The translations under genes were made by a program, and so were the position numbers. A model generated the notes under the pieces. It was not told the DNA's origin. It ran no database searches and saw only the letters and a program-made list of their open reading frames with translations. Of a DNA stretch of 64,000 nucleotides, positions 50,628-63,613 are shown in pieces. Origin of the DNA: Ascidia mentula (Eukaryota; Chordata; Ascidiacea; Phlebobranchia; Ascidiidae); assembly GCA_947561715.1 (NCBI GenBank), contig OX387198.1:13640001-13704000 (forward strand). The letters are read 5' to 3'. Within the stretch, counting starts at the first letter, position 1, and each line of letters starts with the position of its first letter.

Positions 50628-50634
50628 TTTTATA
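50628..50634 (-). promoter_or_regulatory. TATA box of the possible gene near 50 kb
   Basis: TATAAAA on the minus strand in a GC-rich context, with CACGTG about 60 bp further upstream. This is the same two-element layout as the tandem units. Confidence 0.5.
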
Positions 50635-50699
50635 CGATCCGGTTGCGAAGGCAAACAGTCACGAGACACATTCCATATTAGGAAGTCACGTGTTTCGGG

Positions 50700-51743
50700 A
50701 TTTCGGCTTATTGCGCAAGATCCTACCAGTTCGGGTGGCATGTTAACAGCGTGGCCTCATCGTGATTCGTCGATGTGAAGGCTTGTCCAAAGGGGGAGGT
50801 GTTTTCTCGACATATTTTGAATTCTTTTCTATTGTGAAGAGGCGTCAAATTGTTGCCCAATCAATGTTGTATTATTTGAAATATTTCGGCCTTGGGCGTT
50901 CTCTACGAAAAAACTTTATAAGAAAGGTTTTGGTAATTACTTTCTTATCACCCAAAACACTATTGGAGAAAAACGTATGGTGTAGACAAGTATTCAATAC
51001 CTAAGTCTGTATATTTTTGAAAGGTATAATGTTTACATGTTTAACGTCCTAAAGTATAATTTTGTTTGAATGCGGGAGGTGTTAAGTTTGAAAAGACTAT
51101 TGACCAAAACAATCCAGCCTCAGCACAACCAGCTTTGGTTGTGTCACTGTCGACACGCCTCCAATTATGACGAAACGGGATTCCCCAGGCGAAATCGTTC
51201 CGCGACAGAAAGTTTTCAAAAAGATCTGGGGCCTCGCAAGTCTTGTGACATACGGGCATGTTTTGGTTGGTGCATCCCCACACAATTTACTGCTCTGGGC
51301 GGTTTTTGCGACTGATAGGTTTTTCAGCCTCCCTGCGACGAAAGTCAGCGTAACGTGACGTGGAATTTGTGACGTCGAAGGAAGGCGGACATAACGGGAT
51401 GGCAGAGCATTACTAATTAATGAGATGATGCCGTCGTATCGGAAATATCCCTAATTTTGTGACCGCTGTATGTAGCTTACTCTTTAACACTTGGTCGCAT
51501 CACATGAGCGCGGTCAACATTGGCTTGGAGCTGAAAATGAATAACATTTTCCTCTTGTTTACTTCACCAAATTTGTAGAGGATCACTTTCCGGCACATCT
51601 GGGCCACCATTCTAACCTAATTTTGTCTGTACGAATATAAATTATTAACAAGTTGTTTTTAGACTCGTACAAGGTATGTGTGGGACTGTATTTTTGTGAT
51701 AATTAACATCATGGCATTTTATTTCCACAACAAATGAATAAAA
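50700..51743. other. Intergenic upstream of the RWD-GTPase gene
   Basis: Divergent interval between the possible minus-strand gene and the RWD-GTPase gene. Overlapping frames of 60-81 codons at 51041-51358 on both strands have no family resemblance. No TATA box was found near 51744. Confidence 0.5.
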
Positions 51744-54700
51744 ATGGACTACCACGAAGAACAACTGCAAGAGTTTGAAGCCCTTTCTGCAATATTTTTG
51801 GATGAATTTGTTGGTTGGTTTTTATCAGTTTGTAAACAAAATAAAATGATAATCCATGCAACATTTTGTAATATAAATTGCATAAGAGATAAATATAAAG
51901 TGTAAACTGCACAAGAGTAGGCCTACAAGAATTTCTTGTCAGTAAACATAGGAGAAAACCATGTTTGTATGCTCACCAACCAATTAAACTGCTTGAACAG
52001 AGGATGTTTCATGTTTACTTTTGCAGATTTGGCCACCACTCCAAAGTCATGCATGGTTGGCTTAAGTGACTTAGCCTGTGATCCAAAAGCAACATTTCAA
52101 CTCAAAATCACTCTCCCACCTAAATATCCTGATGCAATACCTGCTATTGACATTCCAATGAGGAGCCACATTTATGATGAAACTCTCAAATCAGATATGT
52201 TGCTATTTTTGAGTTCTGTTGTAAGTATGCTGTTTTCAGAATACTACAACCAAAGTACTTGTAATAATATTTTTGTTTGCAGGCCACAGAGAATATTGGG
52301 ACACCCCATGTGTATACTTTGGTTGAGGAGTCAAAAGCATGGTTGGAAGAAAATCTTTGCAAGTACACTCGCTCACATGAGGTTGCCCAGGTCGAAATAC
52401 ATGAAGAAACATCACATGGTATACCTTTTGAACCAGAGAATTCTTCCTCTGGACCTGAAGGAAAATGGGACTTTGTCATTGGTTTGGTGGTGAGTCAATT
52501 TTTACTTACAAACTTGCTGTCTAACTGCAATGCTTGGTGTTAATATCTAGAATTTAAACATAGTTTAAATGTGTTTATCAATATGATTGTTACAAGGCAT
52601 TTATGTATTCCATGACTTTGTACAGAATGTAACGTTTGATGTTTATTTTAACAGGGCAAACCATCGGCTGGCAAAAGCACATTCTTCAATGCTGCCACCA
52701 ACAGCAACAAAGCAAAGGTTGGTGTTCACCCATTTACCACAATTGAACCGAACTTCTCCCAGGCATTTTATTCCATTTGGGATCCACCTGTCATTCCTCA
52801 AGTTCAATCACAACCAGGTTTGTGAAACCTTTTATAAGTCTGGTAATGTATATGGTGTTCAAAAACATGTACACGTCCTATGTGGGTGTTGTGTACTTCA
52901 AAATGCCCTTTTTTGCTCTGCTGTAACTTGCCGCTTATGAAACATCGGAAATAACATGCCAAATTTTGCCTTGAGCAGTTTAGCCTATGCCTGAATAGGC
53001 CCAATTTCAGTTTCCTGTACTCATTAAGGAAACAGGCATTTCCAGGCTAATTTGGTTTTTGATTTAATTGCTCAATAGTAGAATTGCGTTGTAAAGAATG
53101 ATGCTATAACCATCGCCCCCGGGATATGACTAAATTGCTGAACAAACAACAAACGGGAAAATTTCAACCGGTGGTTGTACAGTTTCTCCCCACTGTGCAT
53201 ATTTTGCTTTCATAATCACCGCTCGCCCTACCGGCAGTTTCTCCGCCCGGCGTGGAAACTGTGTGTTTTTCAAGAGGTTTATGGTGCCGTTTCTGTACGG
53301 GATTGGGTTTAATTCGGATGTACATTCTCGTTAACAGCATACGGAAAGGCCCAAGATGGGTCCAGATATGTTCCTTTGCTTCTCAAAGACGTCGCGGGCC
53401 TTGTGCCGGGCGCATCTGACGGAAAAGGCCGGGGAAATCGGTAAGGACGTCATTGCAATGTCGAAATCAACGTTTTTTGGTTGCGTTACATTAGCGCTCT
53501 GACAGATTCTTGTTTCATCATCCTATAAAAAATTACCAAATTTACAATCAATTTTAAAGTCCTTTTGGGGATCTTTCAGTGGAAGCACTTTTTTTTCTGT
53601 GATATTTTGTCAATATTACACCCGTCGGAATCGAGTACTTTTAAAAAAAAAAAAAACTTACACCTAAGTAAATAATCACATGCGAAATAACGCATAATTT
53701 TGAATTGCTGTGTATATAGATCATTTAACAAGTTTTGTGCACGAAGGTTTGTCTGCGAAACGCCCGACCTATAATCAATGCGTTACATTTCAGTGAAGCA
53801 ATTCCGTTATGTGTGCATCAAAATATCGATAACAAACTACGCCAAAACTATATTTATATATTTATATTGACCAGAATGTTTGGAATGTTAACAATATTGA
53901 GCGGTTTTTTGTGTATATCGTGGTCTTAAAGATATTGATCCTTCATCGCCAGTGCGCAGATGGCAAAGGACGCATGTGACGTAGAATGGACTAAAATTGA
54001 CGCGCATACCTTGATTGATTTGACAAGATTTAGACGCAAGCGTCCCGAATTTGTTTGTTTGTCGACTTGACCTTTTTTGTGGAATTTTGTGAAATATCTT
54101 CATGAATGAGGGAACGGTTAATTTCGTTTCTACTGTTTTTTTACGGAAACTTAATATTTTGGCGGAAGCTGTGAGTGCGAAAAGCCAATTACGGCGGCAA
54201 TTTGTTTTCCCAGCAACCAAAAATGGTTTGGCAAAAGTACCTGGGAGCGAACCCGAAGGACTTGGGGGAGGCATGACGCAAAAAAACCTAAAAAAAGCTC
54301 TCTCGAGCATCAATCGAGTTCAAACCCCTTTGATTAAGAAGCTGCGTTTCCGGGCAGTTAGTGAGCATGTTTTTAATGTCACAATAACGCCCCGGACGTC
54401 CTGCCCGTGTGACGTAACACCATGACTCAACGCTTGCTCTCCCTGCCCATATTGCTGGCGTCACAAAAATTCACGGCCATTTCCACTGAAATGAGAAAAT
54501 CCCTATTTTATCCTGCTGTACCCATCCATAAACGATGTTTGACCATCAAATAAAACTTACGCTGATTCCCATGATGTTGTGATGCGCGTCATTAGGGCTT
54601 CTGTAAACCCTTCTAGTCATTCCAGTGCAAGCATTTCGTTTACAACGTGACGATAGCGGTAGTACGTCACCTAAATTCGCTCGAATTATTCCAAAAAAGG

Positions 54701-57700
54701 GACCCGTGAGTTATAAGCCAGTCATCGAACCCATCCTAACTGTAATATCTCAACGCACGATTGTGGAGAAACGCGGCCACCCGCGCCTTCTATAGAGAAA
54801 CTGGAAAATTGCGGTTTCATTACGCGGCTTGGGCAAATTGGATTGGTCATAGCTACTTCCTCGACTTTGTTTGTGTTTCCCGCTTATCAAACTAAACGCC
54901 ATTTTTTAAACCCGGTTCTACGGTGTTGTAGGGGTGTGAGAGAATTTGTCGGGTGTTTACTAACAGCCTTCGTGCCGGTGGAGAAAAACCTTCGTGCAAG
55001 GGATTTCCGTGGTTTAAGTATACAGTTTATCAACCGCAAGTTCTCTTTCTCTGTCATTTAGGGTTTATGCGTGGTATTGTTTATGTTCGTTGCGCGTTTA
55101 ATAGTTGCTAAAAATATGCCCCTTGTTTGGGGGTGGACGATCCCGCAAATGTAAATGAAAGAATTGGCAGTCAATTTTAAATGTTGCTAGAACAACTTTG
55201 TGTCCACGCTTCTAGTTTTAGAATACATATTTCGCTTTTTATAAAAGCATGGCAGTGTTTTTATTGCACGGAACCAGGGTTTACCATCGGCCTGGGCCAA
55301 AAATTATAAGGATTAATTTGAGAAACTTGGTCTGATTTTTGAGGACATTGTGTGAATTACGGCGGTATAGCATGGTAGGCTTTTTTGCAGTGATAATTTA
55401 TCTAAATTTGTGTTTCAGTCCGACTGGTCCAAATACGCCAATATCACAAATAATCCGTATATATGGAAAAAGTAAACACGTTTGGGTTTAGATAAGCCAA
55501 GCACGCAACTGCTAAATAATCACTCTTCTCTGAATTAAGCAGATCTGTATTTTACAAGACACTGCTTGCACATATAAGCACAAATCGTAGAAAAAAGCAC
55601 GGTATATGGTAACCCTACCATTTAGGATTGCGAAATCAACACTAAATAATATAATTACATGTGTTCTTTTCTCTTGTACGTTTATCAAAACGCAATAATA
55701 ACATTCTCGACTGTTGAGTCATTTGGGGACCTACGTCATAAATGTGACGTACAAAAAAAATCATTTTTGTTTCGATCGATTTTGGGGATACACGAGCTAA
55801 ATACAAATTATTATCACAATGTCATGAACGAGGTGTTTACCTCGCTGGAATATTCAGGAACCTATCAGTTTATTATTCCAATAAGTCGACTAAAATTACA
55901 CATTTATTTTAACCAAACTTGGAGCAATCATTATCGTGCAAAAACAAATACCGGTATATTTTTGTATATCTCGTAAATCGCGCAAACCATCACATGTTCA
56001 TACGTTTTGCTGAACACCTGCTTATATTTCGTTGTTGGTAAACATGTTTTATAAAGGGTAAAACATTTTACAATCCGGAGTTTGATTTCCAGCTCTTGAC
56101 CTTAAGTGGAAACAACGCAGTCGACGTCAAAGATATTTTTCGTACTTCCGCTGCTTTGTTCTTCACTTTTAAGTTCGACCACGGTGCAGGAAGAAAGCAG
56201 TTTACCCTTCCCACCTTCTATTAATAGCACCTTCGCATTTAACACTGATTTGACGCAAATGGCCGCCTAGAAATACATCCGCAAAAGGTCACCTGCAGAT
56301 GAAGCTTGTCTGTGCGAACAAACCGCAGACATGGTTCAGAAACCAGTGGTTGGGTAAAGATTTGCGTCAAAAAAAACGGAGTTTCAACTCGGTTACACAA
56401 CAAAATTTTGGCAAACTGACGTGTACAACTGTCGCATTGTGACGTAACAAACGACGTCATGAACTTGTTGGAGGGTGTTCTTCAGACACTAACACACAAC
56501 TTCCTGTCATGTTTCATACTTACCTAAGTTTATTTTAGACCCAATAAAAACCGTCACATTTTCCGTCTTATACGTTTTGACATTTTCTTGCATACAACAG
56601 AACCTTTTAGTGACTTGGTACCCATGTATTTTCGTCTCCGTCCTGTTCCGGCTCAACTTCCCCGTACCTCACATACCGAAAAATACACTTTGGCCGCGCC
56701 TATTTCGGAAAGGTTTCGCAAGATTGCCATCTAATGTTATCCAACACGGATTCTACAGGCCCTTTCACGCTATAGTGTTAAAACACGCGCAGTTGTGGGC
56801 ACGTCCTATTTCGGACAGTTGGGTAACTGTTTAAGGGGTTGGTGTCGTCTTGCCACAAGCGAAGTTGATATATTAATGCAACCACACTGTAATCCCCTGG
56901 TTTAAAGGTCAAGTTTGCATTTGCCGGCATCGCCAACAAATTGTGAAGAAACAATGGCCTCGGTTTCGCTCGAGTGACGACGCGTTCTACTTTTACGATA
57001 AAACCGCAAGAAGTGCGGTTGCCGAGCGACACCGCCTTGACGTAAGTCAACTTGTGAGAAAGGGTGGATTCACACCCAGGATTGATAAACCCGTAACAAT
57101 GCACCTCTGTAAGGTAAAAATAAGTTACAAAGCAGTAAAAACCGCTATAGCTTACAACCACCAGCGCGCTCATAACTAAGTGCTTTGAGTGCGTTGAATG
57201 AAGTTTTAAGGAGAAAATGACCATAGACGAGCACTTCCGTTGACTTAGGTACATCGTAGGTAAACTATTAACGTGGGGCGACCATTATTTGTTTATCGGC
57301 GTATCGTTCCTGTTAATGACTAGACTCAATCCGGTTGGCGTCCGGATTGCTTTCTTGCAGTTGATTTTATGAGCGTTTTAATTGTTTTGCGTGGGATGAA
57401 AAATTTAAGTTTTGAATTTATTGAAAGATGTTCCCGTTGGTAGTTTCGTTTCGATTCGCTGGTTCAAAATCCGTCCACGATGCGCTGCAAAACAGAACAA
57501 ACTTACTTGTGTTGTTGACATATATACGGTGATTGCGCTTATGCCGTGTATACAGTTATTCTTCGTTTACAATTATTTTATGTGGAAGTGTTTTGCTTGG
57601 CAGTTTGACAATACCCGCGAATGCAAAGTGATAACAGCAAGAATGAAAAACATCACATGAAGATCAATATCATATTATTTTCGGAAAAGAGCTAAATCTA

Positions 57701-60700
57701 ATTCTGCTTTAATTGGGTATTTTTGATATTTTCTATGTATAAGATGAGGTATTCTGTCTGGTCAGTTTGGTGTACATCTTTTGGTCAGTGCTTTTCGGCT
57801 TGGAACAAATGTTAAATCTTTCATGAGAAAAGCATTTTTCTGTCTTGATTTGAGCAACAAAAAAAATGAAAACAGTTATTGAAGACCATACTTTAGTATA
57901 ATTCTTGGCGGTTGCGGCAAACTTGGACATATTTGATGTTTCGCCAATAAAAATATAGGAAACAACGTGGATGATGAAACGTTGCTTATTAAAAAGTCAA
58001 AACGAGAAAGAGGCGATCGGAAATCTGTGACCAATTGTAATATTTCCGTAACCACGTCGTCGCTATTGCGGGCAATTAATCATCGAAATACACCTCAAAC
58101 GCAGCCGAATTTCAATGGTCGTTTCCTTCTTACTGGCGGCTGCAAAAACACCAATTACTGCCGTAAGTTTGTGCAGCAGGGGACAAGGCGTGGGCGAGGG
58201 TCGGTCAAATGCAAGGCACAACCTTCTGCCGAACCCTCCATGAGTTAGAAAACGCGGCTTTTTTGTCTCCTCGCTTTTTCTTTATGAGAACACGCGCTCT
58301 TGTCGCAAACATCTCGCTGTCGTGAAAGTCTTCGCAGCTCGACTGACGTCCCAGACTCGGGATAAATAGTTTAAAATCAAGCAAATTATGTACGTTTCGT
58401 CAGCATACCTGTACGTTTTGAACGAAACTACTTGTGGTTGAGACCTTGGCATTTTCAGTTCTTGGTCGTGAACTTTCAGCAACCTGCCGGCGGTTACGTA
58501 AAGGGAGGCCAAACTTGGGCATTGCTTTATTTCCATGTGTTTCGATTCCATATACGTGACACCATTCACACCTCCATACACTTTCACTTTAACTTTCGGC
58601 TCGTGGGACATTTACAGAATCGCTGACCTTTGAGATCCGGCTCACGTGGAAATTATTTCTACTTATCCTATATAGACGTGACATTTTTCGGCTTAAAATT
58701 ATTCATGAAAGTTCACGTGCGGGTCGAGGGGAGCCAAGAACTTTTCTTTTTTGGTCATTGTAGTTATTGCTCCATGTCTAAAAGCTAGTTTTCGTTCAAG
58801 GCATGATTTAAACACTGTTTTATTAAATTTTGTTTCGGGTTGAAATTTTTGTGTATTGCAAAAAAATGTCCAATTTCCAAAGTTGTCAATTTTCGAAGGA
58901 CATTCTGATGGCAAAACTATTAGAGGATGTTGATGTCTGTACAAGTCGTTTAATTTTAAACCGAAAATAATTATATGGGTGAAACTTGTATTAGGAGTCA
59001 TTATTAAACAACAGCATTTAACTCACCGTTTACGTAACGACAAAAACTGATTGCATTCTTAAAGCAATAGCGTATACAAGGGGTCCATCCGGATGGACCT
59101 TTTGTTAAATAAGTTTTATCTGTGTTATAGCTAAATTTACGCAATCATATTAAATTTTTGTCAAAATCAAAAGTAAAAACCAGCACTTTCTTCTGCGTTC
59201 TGCTAAAACGTATTGTGCTTGAACTGGCCGTTGTTACAAAACACGTTGCGTTGTAACCCAATAAGAGACTTTTTCGTTAAGCCGAAGATACATAGCAGGA
59301 CACTGCATGCAAAGATGAAACCGGTAATCGATACCAGTATAATTTGCAGTTGAATTTGTCTAATACAATGTTTTGATTGAAAATACGCCAGGCCTTTCTC
59401 ATACATCAGTTGCCAGACTACGAGATTTTGTCAATCAATGCACGATAATTTTTCTCTTAATTTTCGATACACGAAAAATTATCGACTCCCTAAATATACT
59501 ACTAAGTCCACAATTACAGTGAGTTGGCAGTTCAGCAATTGACGTTAGCGGCAATGACATTGTTAAAATGCAAACGTTAAGTCGGCTCGGACCCTGAAAC
59601 GCCGAGTCACCAGAATTGTTGTGACGCGAATTCTCGATTCTGTATCCGGCGATGCACAATGGCGCTGGCCGCAAGCCGTGACGATGCAAAATCGACGTTG
59701 GGCAAACAGACGAACACGTGGTTTAGTCACAAGCTATCACGAGTGCGCGAAGCGCCTGGTCATGCTCTGTGTGTTTTTACCGGGTTGTACGTTCTCGGTT
59801 ACAATAGCGATGAAAAAGTGCCTCACATAGCCCCATAGTGTTGACATGTGTGGTATGTGCAGTGCAATATGACAATCCTCTTGGCTTACTATTCGTGTTC
59901 GCTTCACGTGCAGGTAATTTCCTGACTTGCGATGACGCAACCCTCGAGATGTTCGCTATTGGGAGAAAACTATTTCCAACATGACAAACTTCTTGCGGTT
60001 TACCAAACCACAGTTTGAAGTTTTTTGACATGTTTTGTACTTCTAACAAAAATTGTTTTCTTGTGATTTGCCAGCAAACCACTGTTGTTTGTGCGCGAAG
60101 TATTTCTAGGCGGCGCGGAGATGCAGAATCATGAGGGTTGGCAATATAAGTAATATACATCTATATCCGAAGTGGAGGCAAGAACTAGAATGAAACGACC
60201 TCGAATCTCCCCACACAGTTTCCGTTTATTGCTTATATCGGTCTGAATTTGATTTCACAGGTATAAAGGGATAATCTCTTGCTGCAGAAGGCCGAAAACA
60301 AATACTTAAAAAAAAACAGAAACAATTTGCACGCCACCTATAATGGAACAATTCTGCAAAATGTAGTTCTTCGTTGGTTTATTTTTCTGCTTTGACACTG
60401 ATGTGGGTCGAATTGTCAACATCTTTATCGATTATCAGGAAGCTAGATTTTTTCCAAACAAGCGCCAATTACGGGCCATCTGCCCAAACCTTCGCGACGT
60501 GTGCCATTAATACTATTTATAAAACACCTTTTTTATAACCCAGGTGATGCAGTGCGTCACAAAAGCCCCACCAGCGGATAATCAACCATTCCTTTCGCTT
60601 CTGAAAAATTCAAGGTCGCTCCCCATTGTTTGGTCGCGAGATCGCTCGTCGTTCGCTTGCTTTTGTCGAAAAGGGCGCGACCCCCTTGTTTATTATTCTT

Positions 60701-63402
60701 CGGGCTCGTGTCTTCGCGAAACTCAAGGTCACATACGGTGTAATTTGGGCTTGGCCGCGAGGAGTGCGTTTGAAAGTTGCACAATTCGTCTCTGCGGCCA
60801 TCGAGATTGTGGAGATACTCTGTAAAGCCAGGACTGTGTTTAACAAAATTGCCCACTTTTCGAGCGACGGTTTTATCCTTTGTATTGAAGCATGTCCCTA
60901 CTGTGCCCCGGATATTATTGTCCGAAATCCGACAGTTTCCCTTTTTTCCACTGGACCCTGTCGCGTAACCTAATAATTGAGAGGAAAAATTTGCCTCAAA
61001 CGGGGAAAGGGTTTTGCAAATATAAGTAAACAGATGCCACTCATTTTGACATGCTGTAACGAATCGCCTGTTGTAAGCTTATATTAATAGCTGTTGTATA
61101 GCGACCCCTCTGCAAGTTTTGTAAATGGTTCAGCTGAAAAATAGGAAGGTATTATAACAAATCCGATAGTATTTTGTTTGTGCTTCGTCAATTACTTTGT
61201 GCCTTGTTACAATGTTGGCAACTAAAGCACTGCCGTTGGCCGTAGTTTCACCGTTACCGTTAGAAATTCCCCACATGTATGCATACTTGAAGATGTCAGC
61301 ACGTCAATAAAACCTTGTACCTAATTGTTAAAACGACAAAGAAAAACCCGTAATCAAGTCGTTCGACAATGAACAAATTGCCGACCATGCCCAGAAAACA
61401 CGCCTCTTCCGACAAAATATCCTTAAATTCATAATTTGCAGACAAAGGCTTTTCGAACTGCCACAAAATAGAAGGTTGAGAAACCATTCCAATGACAAGA
61501 GACCACTCAGCGCCCAACCACAAATTACCACTTAACCGCCCGTCTAGTCTGTTATTCCGATATCTGCCCTTGTTTTGACATGATAGTTATCCCGTTTTAC
61601 CGTATAATTAGCCTCGTGCATAGCAAAGAATGAACCACAGATTCAAGCAAACACAATGTCAAGGAAAAGGACAAGCCCCTCATTTTACAATGGGAAGCTT
61701 TGCAGAGTGCAATTTGTTTATTGCAATCCGGGGGGTGTTCAAATTCCTGCTCCCTCGTTTACTGTGCAAACAAAGCCAAAGTGAAAGTGCAGAGGGTCGT
61801 TTGAAGGGTATGCGATGTACTCAAGACAGATTGAATTTTAATCTTATCGTTTCAGCATTTCTCCCCGTGTTAAACTTATTTTAGTTTACATTTGTGGTTG
61901 GTGCGTATATATCTGGCTTCAAACATGATTTTCAAATTCGCGTTTACTGTGTAGATCAGCGGGTCTTTATCTGCCTGATGTATCACAAAGTAATTTTCCA
62001 CATGTTGACCTTATTAATGGTCGAAGTGATTGCGGTTGTTGTTGACATGTGGCATGCCGAGGAAAAAATTTGATTCTTCAAGCATCCACGTGAATTTATT
62101 TATACAGCAACATGGCTACTGTGTTGTTAACCGGTTTAGTTTATTTTTTTGCTTTTTTTGGCCACATTGCCCAACATAGAAATCAAGTGTCATGCACTGT
62201 CTTCGGTGAATTTCAAATAAAATACCGTACATAGATTTTGCAAAAAATGACTCGTTCCTGTAGTAACGACATGGGTCCTTTTTCTTAGATCAAACCTTTT
62301 TTCATACAAATAAGGTAATGTGTTAAACAACAACGCCGAACTTATTTGCACACGACATGCATCTGTTGCATACGACATTTAATGGTGAACAGCCGTTCCC
62401 GAACGCAAGTAACATTTCGCGCATTTGCCTTCAGTTTCCTGAACGATCTGTGCGACGCAGACGTCCTTGTTCATGTCCTCGATGTTTCCGGCCGAACCAA
62501 CGCTTGTGGCGAAGTCACAGACGCGCACGACCCCTCCGATGACGTCACATGGTTGCTTGGTGAAATCCAGTAAGTCCCCCCAAACGTCATCGTCCTGTGA
62601 TTTTGGTGCTTGCAGGTGCGCAAAATGCTGCGCCTGTCGATTTGTGGTAAAGAATTCGGCTGGGAACGATTCCTTGACGGCACTTGTGAGAGAATTGATG
62701 CCGTCTGATGTGCCTATATGGCTTTTCAGTGTAACTGTGGGAGTCGGTATATGATGTTTGAGTTGCACAAGCTTAAGCTTACGTTTTCTCTCGTCAAACA
62801 AACCTGTTATGGTTTATGGGATTTCAAAAAGGGCCTCTTTAAATAAATTAGTTTTACCCTGTAACAACTGTTAGGTTGGGGTGGGATGTACGACTATAGG
62901 CACAACATTGTTTGTGAGTCAAATTTACGCTGATGGATTGTTTCGGACCAATTACTGTCACAAGGAGCATGGGGAACCTCGACAGTGTTGACCAAATTAG
63001 TTTCAAAGGTAACAAACAGTTGGCCTTAATTTCACCTTGTTCCGATGTCAATCAATGCCATGCGTGAAAACAACACCAATGCTTTCGCGCGCCAACCCCT
63101 CTGCCGACCTCATGCGGCCGTTTTCGATCACGTGACGGTGCTTTCCCGTGATGCGAAACCAGGAACGAGTTCTGCGCCGAAATCGCTCCCGGTGTTGCGT
63201 AAAATGCTGCTTCCTTTCCAACTCGGCTTCTGAAACTTGACTCGTGGTTTTCCATTTTTAGTAGCTGGATTTTCGACAACCTGATGAGAAAATGGGAAAC
63301 TATTTCAAGACGCCCTGAGAGGTTGCCTGACATGTTTACTGGGTATCATTGCTCGCCTCAGGTAGTACAGAAAGCATTCGCACGTGCCAACATTGCAATC
63401 AG
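51744..63402 (+). CDS. RWD domain fused to Obg/YchF-like P-loop GTPase, partial at right edge
   Basis: Exons seen: 51744-51813, 52027-52220, 52283-52489, 52655-52817, 53338-53440, 62435-62569, 63262-63402; all phases join and the last ends in a GTACAC donor, so more exons lie beyond 64000. Residues about 5-110 form an RWD domain (YHEEQLQEFEALSAIF at the start, then LPPKYPDAIP). The GTPase follows: P-loop GLVGKPSAGKST near residue 155, switch motif PFTTIEPN, and G3 DVAGLVPGAS at about 229, where a hydrophobic residue replaces the usual catalytic Gln (HAS-GTPase trait). FLNDLCDADVLVHVLDVSG and SWIFDNLMRKW match the subgroup known from archaea and from fungi (S. pombe C428.15 type), distinct from OLA1 proper. 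G4 (NKxD) is outside the window. A role in translation is inferred from both domains. Intron 5 is 8994 bp. Confidence 0.9.
53441..62434 (+). other. 9-kb intron 5 of the RWD-GTPase gene
   Basis: GTAAGG donor at 53441 and TTCAG acceptor ending 62434 join codon-split exons with a continuous conserved frame (GKGRGNR to FLNDL). Frames inside, up to 158 codons at 56778-57254 (minus), show no domain. An 18-bp perfect palindrome is at 59082-59099. No transposon ends were resolved. Confidence 0.8.
59082..59099. repeat. 18-bp perfect palindrome
   Basis: GGTCCATCC followed immediately by GGATGGACC inside the 9-kb intron. Flanks CAA...TTG pair again after a short mismatch. Confidence 0.9.
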
Positions 63403-63613
63403 GTACACTTTATTTTCTAACAATATAACGCCTTACCACTGTAAGGCCATATCGCTTACATGTCCCTACCACTTATATGTAGGGAATTGAAAGAAAATAT
63501 ATTGTGAATATAGGTGAATCGAATAAATTTTCGTTTATCCCAATGACAAATTAACGTAAAAGCTGACACAAATTAACACTTAAAAATTAAAATCCAACCA
63601 AAATAACCTAAAA

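Noticed and set aside
53888..54313. 141-codon minus frame
   Set aside because: Intronic, low-complexity Ser/Thr/Lys composition, with an equally long plus-strand frame overlapping it.
56778..57254. 158-codon minus frame
   Set aside because: Inside the 9-kb GTPase intron, no domain, no promoter or poly(A) support; such lengths occur by chance in 64 kb.
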